A DNA stretch of 6,927 nucleotides from Bacteroidales bacterium. Lineage in GTDB: Bacteria > Bacteroidota > Bacteroidia > Bacteroidales > VadinHA17. The notes under the pieces are model-generated. The model did no database searches. It saw only the letters and a program-made list of their open reading frames with translations, and had not been told where the DNA came from. The translations under genes and the position numbers were made by a program. Below, piece after piece: positions 1 through 6,867 of this stretch. Numbering within the stretch: the stretch's first letter is position 1; the number at the start of each line of letters is the position of its first letter. The stretch lies in the NCBI GenBank assembly GCA_020353115.1, contig CP070687.1:266343-273269 (forward strand), given 5' to 3'.

Positions 1-46
1 GAGGGGCTCGCCAAGAGGGGCTCGCCAAGAGGGGCTCGCCCAGAGG
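1..46. repeat. 14-bp tandem repeat, three units, at the window edge
   Basis: Three head-to-tail copies of a 14-bp unit, GAGGGGCTCGCCAA, occupy bases 1-14, 15-28 and 29-42. The third ends in CA instead of AA, and a partial unit (GAGG) follows at 43-46. The array starts at the first base of the window, so more copies may lie to the left. It lies beyond the stop of the minus-strand cytochrome c gene. The 14-bp period is not a multiple of three, which argues against a coding repeat. Function is unknown. Confidence 0.8.
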
Positions 47-106
47 TACCCCGTGAGTCAAAATCCGGAGAAAGAGTTTGTTTTTCAGAACTGGTGATCT
101 GAGCTG

Positions 107-2137
107 CTAATATCGTATACTTATCCTCTGCCAGCTACGGATATAGGCTGCAATATCCTGTCTCTCCTTGCCATCCAGCATTGGGTACTTATCCTCTCCC
201 CTCCCCCACGATGGCATTTTCGTTCCTCCACGGCCAATGGAAATGGTTGCCATGATAAATCCATTTGAAGCTGCATTGAGAAATTCCTGGTTATTAATTG
301 CCGGTGCTGTAGTTCCTTCTCCATGGTTCCCATGACATCCGGAGCAGTGTTGCCGGAACAATGGCATACCGGTGCTTGCATTTCCGGGATTTGCACCCGC
401 ATGAATATAGTTAATACGCTGGTTTGCTGTTGACCGCATATAGGCAATCAGATCACTTATTCCCTGGTTGCCAAGACGCTCTTCATCATACACATCCGTC
501 GACCAGCCGAACATGGCGGTATGGCTTCTGCCTTCTGCAATGGTTGCATAGAGATACGAATCACTTGCTGCATTTACAAAATTACGGTTCAGGATTGCAG
601 GGCCTGTATCGCCTTCGCCAAATTCTCCATGACATCTCGAACACAGGTAATGATATTTTAATGATCCGTTTTCCACATTCCCTTCCGGTAAACGGATTTT
701 GAGGTCATTCCCCGGGCCGGTATTCCAGGTTTGCATATAGGCAAGTAAGTCAGACATTTCACCGCTAGTCAGGTCGGACCATGATGGCATTGCCGTATTT
801 TTTCTACCGTAAAAGATCGTTTCATATAAAAACCGGGAAGATGCACGGCTCAACAGATCCCTTGAATTGACCGGGATGGCAACCCCTCCTGTACCACCCG
901 GACCATGACACATTTCACAATTTTTCGAGAACAACTCTTCACCCCGGCCGGTATTACCGGAGGAAAGGTTTAGTTCAGACAAGTTTGAATTTATGATCTT
1001 CCGGCCTTTAAGAAATCCGACAACCGAATCCATCTCTTCACTTTTCCATCCAGAGAGGTCTTCAGCCCATGAACCCATTTGCCTCCTGCTACGGCCTTTT
1101 CTTAGTGTAAAATGAAGAAACTCTTCAGAAGCATTTCTAAGAAAATCCTGGTTCATAATTCCCACAACCCCTGTTACGAATGACTCATAATCCTTTCCCT
1201 CTCCTTCCTTTCCATGACAGGCAGAACAGAAGAACGCAAAAAGCCGGTTCCCGGTAAGCAGCTCTCTGTCTCCCTTAAACTCGTTAAGTGTCTCAATGGA
1301 GAAATATTCAAAGGGAATCTCCGGTTTTGCCAGCCCCATCACAAATGTGACCAGGGCTTCAAGGTCTTCCTCAGGAAGATCCAGTTTAAGCATTTGCGAT
1401 CCCGGCGAAACCATTTCCGGGTCTCTGAAGTGTTCTTTGAGCCAGTTTGAGATCGTCTGGTCACCTGCAATATTCTGAAAACTGTATTCGTGTTTGGTTT
1501 TTTCTCCCTGTTCCGTCAGATCTGGTCCTAGAATCCCTCCTACCCCCCTTGCTTTATGGCATCCCAGGCAACCTTCCATGGTGAATATTACATGTCCGTT
1601 TTGGAAAATCTTTGTATCCTCAAGGCTTTTTGGTCTGAAAATGGTAAGGTGGCATTTCCCGCAGGAAGCCTGGATATAAGGTTCTGACAATAAAGGGAAA
1701 GGCCAGTGTGTATCCGGGTCCCGTCCGAATGCTTCCTGCTTTTCCAATGCTCTTCCCTGCCCCCCATGACAGATCGTACAACCGAACTGTTGAACAGGAT
1801 GATAGGTCAGATGATCTCCCGGATGAACGCTGTGTGGCTGGGGTACATGATACATTCTTTGATCTTCCAGCCCGTTATGACATGAAATACAACGGTCGAT
1901 CCTGTTGAAATGATCCAGTTCAACCTGATATACTTTCCTGCCTCTTCTGAAATCTGCAATATCCGAACTATCCGGATTATCCGTCAGCCGGTTATACTGA
2001 CGCTGGTATTTTTTCCAGTCCCGGAAAAGACCTTCCCGTAACCAGGCAGTCATCGTAAGAGATAGAAGAATAATGGATGATATCATTACCACCCGCTGCA
2101 TATTTCGTATGTAGTTGCTCTCATTCATACTATTCAT
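107..2137 (-). CDS. Membrane-anchored octaheme c-type cytochrome, electron-accepting subunit of a Rieske/cytochrome b complex
   Basis: This 676-residue protein has one N-terminal membrane segment (about residues 14-33) and eight CXXCH heme c sites: CISCH 83, CTICH 120, CGKCH 159, CLGCH 190, CSACH 304, CEMCH 407, CSRCH 499 and CSGCH 598. The first three sit in a His-rich region (His 97, 102, 105, 109, 113), suggesting bis-His hemes. The other five begin monoheme class I-like modules with probable distal Met ligands at 249, 354, 450, 542 and 641. The last four modules are clear internal repeats sharing an NAAS-type segment, a TIxxGR segment and a Met near a Trp. The ATG at 2137 is chosen because it overlaps the cytochrome b stop as ATGA, typical of translational coupling. 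The open frame continues upstream by 51 codons to 2290, but only inside the cytochrome b gene. The protein replaces cytochrome c1/f in the operon and should take electrons from the Rieske protein outside the cytoplasmic membrane. The multiheme identity is secure; the complex role is inferred from gene order. Confidence 0.92.
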   Translation of the reverse strand: MNSMNESNYIRNMQRVVMISSIILLSLTMTAWLREGLFRDWKKYQRQYNRLTDNPDSSDIADFRRGRKVYQVELDHFNRIDRCISCHNGLEDQRMYHVPQPHSVHPGDHLTYHPVQQFGCTICHGGQGRALEKQEAFGRDPDTHWPFPLLSEPYIQASCGKCHLTIFRPKSLEDTKIFQNGHVIFTMEGCLGCHKARGVGGILGPDLTEQGEKTKHEYSFQNIAGDQTISNWLKEHFRDPEMVSPGSQMLKLDLPEEDLEALVTFVMGLAKPEIPFEYFSIETLNEFKGDRELLTGNRLFAFFCSACHGKEGEGKDYESFVTGVVGIMNQDFLRNASEEFLHFTLRKGRSRRQMGSWAEDLSGWKSEEMDSVVGFLKGRKIINSNLSELNLSSGNTGRGEELFSKNCEMCHGPGGTGGVAIPVNSRDLLSRASSRFLYETIFYGRKNTAMPSWSDLTSGEMSDLLAYMQTWNTGPGNDLKIRLPEGNVENGSLKYHYLCSRCHGEFGEGDTGPAILNRNFVNAASDSYLYATIAEGRSHTAMFGWSTDVYDEERLGNQGISDLIAYMRSTANQRINYIHAGANPGNASTGMPLFRQHCSGCHGNHGEGTTAPAINNQEFLNAASNGFIMATISIGRGGTKMPSWGRGEDKYPMLDGKERQDIAAYIRSWQRISIRY

Positions 2138-3540
2138 ATTACCGGCCACTGCGATCTTGACCAGAAAAAATCCCAGTTGGGCCCGCGGAACCAGATACCC
2201 ATCGCGGTAAAGATAACAATTGCCACAAGGGAAGCCGTAAATAAGGCAATAGAGGCCATCCTGGTTGAATTTGTTTTTCTCCTTATCCATCCGGCCCAGA
2301 GAACAAAACCTATAACGGACAACGTAGCAGGATTAACCAGCATTACTACGCCCTGGGAAATACCCGGGAACCAGTCCCGCAGCCATCCGTACCGTACCAT
2401 GACAAACAATTGTCCTATCACAACGACAAGGGACATGACCAATGAATATAAAGCGGTACGCATCCCTGTTTTTCCTGCAAACCACCGTCCCTGGTAGTGA
2501 TCCTGCTTATCGATATATGGGATTGATATAAGAAATCCCAGGTATAGCAGGGGGATCAGTAATCCCCCGGAAAAAGCAGAATAAGAGACAAGCTCCTGTA
2601 TTCCGAGAAAATACCATGGGGATTTTGCCGGGTTTTCAGGGAATGCCGGGTTGGCCTTTTCGAGAAGAGGTGCATCAACGATAAAAGCCGTCAGCAATAA
2701 TACGGCAGAAATAACAAAAAGAATGGCCAGTTCGGCCCACATCACCACCGGCCATGTATAGATCTTATTTTTTTCTTCGTCGGATTCCCTGTTCACTCCT
2801 TCCCGGAAATCAGCACAGCTTAATCCGCCGTCTTTTCTGATCCTCCAAAAGTGTACTGCAATAAGGACCAACAGGCTCAGTGGAAGAAATATCACATGAA
2901 GGGTGAAGAACCTGGAAAGCGCCGGCTGGCCGACCGTCTCTTCACCAATTAAAAGTTTCTTCATGAATCCCCCGATATCGATATAATTCGTAATTCCGAG
3001 CAGGTCGGTCAGCTCCCTTGCAGATGCTGCAATATTTGAACCGATGGTAACTGCCCAGTAAGCCAGCTGATCCCATGGTAAAAGGTAACCACTGAAACTC
3101 AGGAACAGCGTAATGACAAGCATACAGACGCCAATTATCCAGTTTAATTTACGTGAATGCATGTATGATCCTGTATAAAAAACCCTTGCCAGGTGCAGGA
3201 ATACAATCAACACCATTCCATGCGATGCCCATCGGTGAATATTTCGTATATAACGTCCCCCGGGGACAATGTAAACAATATCCTTTACCGAGTCGTAGGC
3301 CCGTTCAACGGACGGCGTATAATACATCATCAATACTACACCGGTTAATATCAGGATCAGGAACAGGAAACCCAGGATAATTCCAAGTCCGAAAGTGTAG
3401 GTGGGTCTGAGACTGCTAATATGCACACGGGTGGAATGTATATGCAGGAAAAAGCTTTGTGATATACGCTTAATTCTTTCCATCCGGTAGGAATTCCCCT
3501 CCCGGACCACCTTGTCGGTCCCGGTTTTCTGTGAGGTCAT
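2134..3540 (-). CDS. Cytochrome b, full-length b6-like subunit of a quinol:cytochrome c oxidoreductase
   Basis: This integral membrane subunit should carry two b hemes and form the quinol oxidation and reduction sites. Numbering here counts from an in-frame TTG at 3546, two codons upstream of the chosen ATG. Helix B has the heme-ligand pair His104/His118 (13 residues between). Helix D has His217/His232 with 14 residues between, the b6-type spacing rather than the bc1 type. The motif GYLLPWDQ (about 153-160) is the conserved helix C end. The Qo-site PEWY position reads SPWY (309-312), followed by FLGIQE. The b6f heme c(n) cysteine position appears to be Thr51, so that extra heme is not expected. 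About nine membrane helices are visible: four in the N-terminal half and about five in the C-terminal half, all in one chain. The start is uncertain: ATG 3540 has no close Shine-Dalgarno, whereas ATG 3483 has GGGAGGGG 12 bases upstream and would still leave about 29 residues before helix A. The gene ends in an ATGA overlap with the cytochrome c gene. Confidence 0.95.
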   Translation of the reverse strand: MTSQKTGTDKVVREGNSYRMERIKRISQSFFLHIHSTRVHISSLRPTYTFGLGIILGFLFLILILTGVVLMMYYTPSVERAYDSVKDIVYIVPGGRYIRNIHRWASHGMVLIVFLHLARVFYTGSYMHSRKLNWIIGVCMLVITLFLSFSGYLLPWDQLAYWAVTIGSNIAASARELTDLLGITNYIDIGGFMKKLLIGEETVGQPALSRFFTLHVIFLPLSLLVLIAVHFWRIRKDGGLSCADFREGVNRESDEEKNKIYTWPVVMWAELAILFVISAVLLLTAFIVDAPLLEKANPAFPENPAKSPWYFLGIQELVSYSAFSGGLLIPLLYLGFLISIPYIDKQDHYQGRWFAGKTGMRTALYSLVMSLVVVIGQLFVMVRYGWLRDWFPGISQGVVMLVNPATLSVIGFVLWAGWIRRKTNSTRMASIALFTASLVAIVIFTAMGIWFRGPNWDFFWSRSQWPVI

Positions 3541-3575
3541 ATACAAATCGGTTATATAAAGTAATCCCTCTCTGT

Positions 3576-4028
3576 TCAGGTGATTAAAAACTTAAAATCA
3601 GGGGTAACCATGCTGTTCATATCAATATATAGCCTGCCGTCCGGTGAACCGCCTATACGGAACCAGTTCAAATCCCCCGGGGCAGGCCCTGAAAGAACTT
3701 TTCCGGTCAACGAATAACATGACCCGTGGCAGGGGCATAAAAATCCTTCATCATTCGATTCAAGGATACACCCCAGGTGGGTACAGACAGCAGAAACTGC
3801 ACGTACTCCTTCATGATCACGATACAGGTAGACCTTTTGGTCTTCCACGAAAGTAAAGGTATCTACAGGATAATCATTTAGCCTTCCAAGATTAACCCTC
3901 CGTTTCTGACCGGTGGATCTTGGGAAGAACTGTCTCAGTAAACTTGCCAGAGCTACTCCTCCGGCAACGAAAGCCAGTACCTTTGCTCCACGCCTGATAA
4001 ACGATCTCCGGTTTATTCTGTTCAACAT
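3576..4028 (-). CDS. Rieske [2Fe-2S] iron-sulfur protein with twin-arginine-like N-terminus
   Basis: This 150-residue protein is the likely first gene of the operon and the high-potential electron acceptor from quinol at the Qo site. The N-terminus has Arg7-Arg8-Ser-Phe and a hydrophobic stretch (about 17-31), fitting Tat export with the segment kept as a membrane anchor, as is usual for Rieske subunits of bc complexes. Cluster-binding box 1 is CTHLGC (82-87) and box 2 is CPCHGS (98-103). Cys82, His84, Cys98 and His101 are the expected ligands, and Cys87 and Cys100 the expected disulfide. Ser103 and Tyr105 match the residues that hydrogen-bond the cluster in high-potential Rieske proteins. 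An additional Cys104 lies between them. The Pro loop SGPAPGDL (113-120) is also present. At 150 residues it is compact relative to typical b6f/bc1 Rieske proteins. The ATG at 4028 is the only well-placed start; no convincing Shine-Dalgarno precedes it. The stop lies 35 bases before the cytochrome b ATG. Confidence 0.95.
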   Translation of the reverse strand: MLNRINRRSFIRRGAKVLAFVAGGVALASLLRQFFPRSTGQKRRVNLGRLNDYPVDTFTFVEDQKVYLYRDHEGVRAVSAVCTHLGCILESNDEGFLCPCHGSCYSLTGKVLSGPAPGDLNWFRIGGSPDGRLYIDMNSMVTPDFKFLIT

Positions 4029-4125
4029 CTTATAGGTTGCTTTTCACTGCACAAAATAAAGTTGGTATTAAATCCCCGAGTAAGCTCCGGACTCATTTTT
4101 CCGCAGCAAACTGAGGGGAACCAGT

Positions 4126-4165
4126 CTGTCTGCCGCCTGCTGGCTGCCTGCCTGTCGGCAGACAG
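4126..4165. repeat. Inverted repeat forming a 10-bp stem within the intergenic palindrome cluster
   Basis: CTGTCTGCCG at 4126-4135 is the exact reverse complement of CGGCAGACAG at 4156-4165, leaving a 20-base loop. An alternative, competing hairpin is CTGCCTGTC with GACAGGCAG about 10 bases downstream (roughly 4147-4174). No run of T follows either, so an intrinsic terminator is not supported. This resembles REP-like intergenic palindromes. Confidence 0.6.
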
Positions 4166-4200
4166 GGACAGGCAGGGCTAACCAGCCTGTAGCTGGCAGG
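4141..4200 (+). repeat. 60-bp interspersed palindrome-rich repeat, copy A
   Basis: This 60-base segment reappears in reverse-complement orientation at 6868-6927 with 58 of 60 bases identical. The differences are at 4180 and 4191, each A here and T in the other copy. It contains nested hairpins: CTGCCTGTC/GACAGGCAG, and CCAGC-CTGTA-GCTGG at 4182-4196, in which one difference falls in the loop. Identity ends just after CTGGCAGG at 4200. The pattern fits a dispersed REP- or MITE-like element rather than a coding sequence. Confidence 0.85.
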
Positions 4201-4302
4201 AAAGATTAAAAATCAAAACCTGAGATTTACCTGCCATGCGATAAATTTATTAAGATTCTTTTTGAATTGAACTTGGCAGGAATGTAATTTTCCTAATTTA
4301 TA

Positions 4303-4310
4303 TACTTTTG
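4303..4310 (+). promoter_or_regulatory. Candidate Bacteroidota-type -7 element for the octaheme gene
   Basis: TACTTTTG matches the Bacteroidota consensus TAnnTTTG exactly and lies 33 bases before the GTG start, implying a short leader. The expected upstream TTTG about 17-23 bases away is not present. The nearest candidates are TTGG at 4273-4276 (26-base gap) and TTTG at 4261-4264 (38-base gap). An eight-base match can arise by chance in AT-rich sequence. Confidence 0.4.
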
Positions 4311-4343
4311 AAATAACATCAACCTGCAGAATTCCCGGAAAAA

Positions 4344-6680
4344 GTGAGGTCACTAAACACATTCGGTATTTCAGTCCTGATGGTTGTGGTCAGCATCCTC
4401 ATGTTGTCCCATTGCAGAAGACAGGCGGAGACGGCGAACATTATGGAAGGTTCGGATCAGGTAACCGGCCTGCCTGAGTATGCAGGAAGGGAATCCTGCA
4501 AAAGATGTCATGAAAAGGAATACAACCTTTTCACCGGATCCGACCATGACCAGGCGATGGATACGGCAATGGAAGGGACAGTCCTGGGCAACTTCGATAA
4601 TGTTTCATTGACACACTTCGGTGTTACCTCAAGGTTTTACAGGCGGGACGGAAAATTCTTCGTGGAAACGGAAGGGCCGGAGGGAAAAATGGAAGAATTT
4701 GAGGTCAGATATACCTTCGGGATCCGTCCTCTTCAGCAATACCTTATCGAATTTCCCGGCGGTGCTCTTCAGTGTCTTCCTCTTTGCTGGGATACCCGTC
4801 CGGCAGAGGATGGAGGCCAGCGTTGGTTCCACATTTACCACGATGAGAGGATCCCTCCCGGCGACCTGTTATTCTGGACAAGGATCACCCAGAACTGGAA
4901 TTATATGTGTGCCGAATGCCATTCGACAAATCTCAGGAAGAACTTCGATTACACTACAGAAACCTACCATACAACATGGTCGGAGATCGATGTTTCCTGT
5001 GAAGCGTGTCATGGGCCGGGATCCCGTCATATAGATTGGGCTGAGCTGGTAGAGCAGGGAAGGCAACCCGGTATATATCCGGATATGGGGCTGACCGTTC
5101 GTGTGAAAGATACGGACAATGCAACCTGGGTATTTGATCCTGATTCCGTAACGGCCAGGCGATCGGTACCCAGGCATAACAATCTGCTGGTTGAAATGTG
5201 CAGCCGGTGCCATGCCAGACGATCCACCATCAGTGAAAACTATTTTCATGGTAAATCATTCCTTGATACACATTGGCCTTCCCTCCTTGATGAAGACCTA
5301 TATTTTCCGGATGGCCAGATCCGGGATGAGGTTTATGTTTACGCTTCATTCCTTCAAAGCAAAATGTTCCGGGCAGGTGTCGTTTGCAAGGATTGTCATG
5401 AACCACATAGCGGAAAGGTTTTTGTCCTTGGTAATGCATTATGTTACCGGTGTCATATGGCCGAAAAATACGGCGGGCGGGAACACCATTTTCATGATCC
5501 GGCAAGGGAAGGTGCAAGTTGTTTTGAATGCCATATGCCGGAAAGAACCTACATGGTCATCGATCCCAGGCGTGATCATAGTATCCGGGTACCACGACCT
5601 GATCTTTCGGAAAAACTCGGAACACCGAATGCTTGTAACAAATGCCATAATGATAAGTCGAACCAATGGGCAGCTGAATATCTTGAAGAATGGTATGGAA
5701 AAGTCCTTCCCGGGAAAGAACATTATGGAGAAGTATTTTGGGCTGGCCGCCAGCAGTATCCCGAAGCTCATGAAGCATTGCGCCGAATCTCACTGGATAC
5801 AGCCGCTTCAGCAATAGTACGGGCAACTGCAGTCTCATTGCTGGGCAATTATCCCGGCCCGGAAACGGTAAATGTATTGACCAATACGGTTAAAGACTCT
5901 GATCCTCTGATTCGTTTTGCTACTCTCTCCATAATTCAGATAGCCGGAGAAGATGCGATTATAGACCTGGCCCTGCCATTGTTACAGGATTCTGTAAAAC
6001 TGGTCAGAATGCTATCTGCCCTTGCCCTGACACATGTACCCACACAATATTTGCCCAGGACCTCACTGAAAAGATGGAATAATGCCCTTGGTGAATATAA
6101 GGACGCCCTGATGATCAATGCTGACCATCCTTCCACCCATGTAAACCTGGGCAACCTCTACCTGAACCTGGGAGATTTTGAAAATGCAGAGACATCCTAT
6201 AAGAAAGCAATCGAAATCGAACCCGGCATAATGGTATCGTATATTAATCTTGCCGATCTGTATCGCAGGCTGAATCGTGAAGAGGAAGGAGAACAACTGT
6301 TACGAAATGCTCTGGACCTGCATCCTGAACTATCGGCGGTTCAGTATGCACTCGGATTACTGCTGGTCAGGAAAAATCAGAATGAGGAAGCAATGGTACA
6401 CCTGAAGCAGGCCGCATTGCTCGAACCCGAAAATCCGCATTACAGCTACGTGTATGGTATCGGACTGAACTCATACGGAAAACCGGAGGAAGCTGTTTCA
6501 TTCCTTGAAACCGCGTTAAGCAGGCATCCTTATGACCGGAATATCCTTTATTCATTGTCTACCATTAATCATGAACAGGGCAGAACGGTAAAAGCACTGG
6601 AATATGCAAAACGATTGATTGAGAATTATCCGGATGACCCCAACTACCGGCAATTGAACGTATTCCTCCAGTCACAGTAG
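4344..6680 (+). CDS. Exported octaheme c-type cytochrome with HEAT-like and TPR repeats
   Basis: This 778-residue protein starts with a hydrophobic signal (about residues 7-22) ending in LSHC (Cys24), a loose lipoprotein box, so it is exported and possibly lipidated. Eight CXXCH heme sites follow: CKRCH 52, CAECH 189, CEACH 219, CSRCH 286, CKDCH 348, CYRCH 367, CFECH 393 and CNKCH 431. The spacing resembles cytochrome c554-type multiheme proteins. A conserved heme-free block lies between the first two sites (about 80-185). Residues about 484-570 look like HEAT-type helical repeats. About 594-764 form five 34-residue TPR units, with a degenerate half-unit before them. Many bacteria have octaheme-TPR proteins of this kind; their substrate is not known to me. 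The GTG start is preceded by GGAAAAA and gives an intact signal; ATG 4380 would cut into it. The gene is transcribed away from the Rieske operon. A role as redox partner or terminal reductase is inference. It differs from the operon's octaheme subunit in heme spacing and domains. Confidence 0.92.
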   Translation: MRSLNTFGISVLMVVVSILMLSHCRRQAETANIMEGSDQVTGLPEYAGRESCKRCHEKEYNLFTGSDHDQAMDTAMEGTVLGNFDNVSLTHFGVTSRFYRRDGKFFVETEGPEGKMEEFEVRYTFGIRPLQQYLIEFPGGALQCLPLCWDTRPAEDGGQRWFHIYHDERIPPGDLLFWTRITQNWNYMCAECHSTNLRKNFDYTTETYHTTWSEIDVSCEACHGPGSRHIDWAELVEQGRQPGIYPDMGLTVRVKDTDNATWVFDPDSVTARRSVPRHNNLLVEMCSRCHARRSTISENYFHGKSFLDTHWPSLLDEDLYFPDGQIRDEVYVYASFLQSKMFRAGVVCKDCHEPHSGKVFVLGNALCYRCHMAEKYGGREHHFHDPAREGASCFECHMPERTYMVIDPRRDHSIRVPRPDLSEKLGTPNACNKCHNDKSNQWAAEYLEEWYGKVLPGKEHYGEVFWAGRQQYPEAHEALRRISLDTAASAIVRATAVSLLGNYPGPETVNVLTNTVKDSDPLIRFATLSIIQIAGEDAIIDLALPLLQDSVKLVRMLSALALTHVPTQYLPRTSLKRWNNALGEYKDALMINADHPSTHVNLGNLYLNLGDFENAETSYKKAIEIEPGIMVSYINLADLYRRLNREEEGEQLLRNALDLHPELSAVQYALGLLLVRKNQNEEAMVHLKQAALLEPENPHYSYVYGIGLNSYGKPEEAVSFLETALSRHPYDRNILYSLSTINHEQGRTVKALEYAKRLIENYPDDPNYRQLNVFLQSQ

Positions 6681-6738
6681 AAACCCGCCATTGTCATTCA
6701 TTTTTGCAGGAATTTATGGATAGTAAAGCACCAGGTAT

Positions 6739-6750
6739 AGATTCGAATCT
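6739..6750. repeat. 12-bp perfect palindrome
   Basis: AGATTCGAATCT is its own reverse complement and lies 59 bases after the stop of the octaheme HEAT/TPR gene. It could be an operator-like site or chance. The core TTCGAAT also resembles a tRNA T-loop, but no tRNA can be folded around it. No second copy was seen in the window. Confidence 0.35.
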
Positions 6751-6867
6751 CCTCTTCCACTCCTATTGTATTTAGAGCCTCAATACAAAATTCACATTAT
6801 GACCGGCGACTTGGCTGTCTCGTTTGTGAGCCGTCCTGCGGATATAAAATACCAACTGTACTCGCTG

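Larger units (their letters stand above)
4029..4343. other. Divergent intergenic region
   Basis: These 315 bases separate the Rieske operon from the plus-strand octaheme gene and must hold the promoters for both. The left part beside the Rieske start is mixed in composition. The middle is dominated by the G/C-rich palindromic repeat at about 4126-4200. The part from about 4201 to 4320 is AT-rich and contains the candidate plus-strand promoter element. I searched for an exact TAnnTTTG on the minus strand and found none; the closest is a one-base-short version at about 4051-4057. I see no coding frame of note and no RNA gene here. Confidence 0.6.

Noticed and set aside
81..106. Terminator for the minus-strand operon
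   Set aside because: The only stem after the stop is CAGA/TCTG with an eight-base loop, followed by an A-rich rather than T-rich run in the transcript direction; too weak to call.
2138..2290. Open-frame extension of 51 residues before the cytochrome c ATG
   Set aside because: It lies wholly inside the 3' end of the cytochrome b gene. The ATGA overlap start gives a proper N-terminal membrane anchor, so the extension is probably a frame shadow.
4126..4200. Intrinsic terminator or CRISPR-like repeat
   Set aside because: The hairpins lack a T tract, and the segment is an isolated unit without regularly spaced direct repeats and spacers.
5191..5817. 208-residue plus-strand open frame inside the octaheme HEAT/TPR gene
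   Set aside because: It lies in another frame of a gene with eight heme motifs and clear repeats, shows no recognisable motif of its own, and is a shadow.
6725..6765. tRNA-like fragment around TTCGAAT followed by CTCTTCCAC
   Set aside because: The T-loop-like core is part of a palindrome, the T-stem does not pair correctly and no matching acceptor, D or anticodon arm lies upstream. A tRNA remnant or attachment site cannot be supported.
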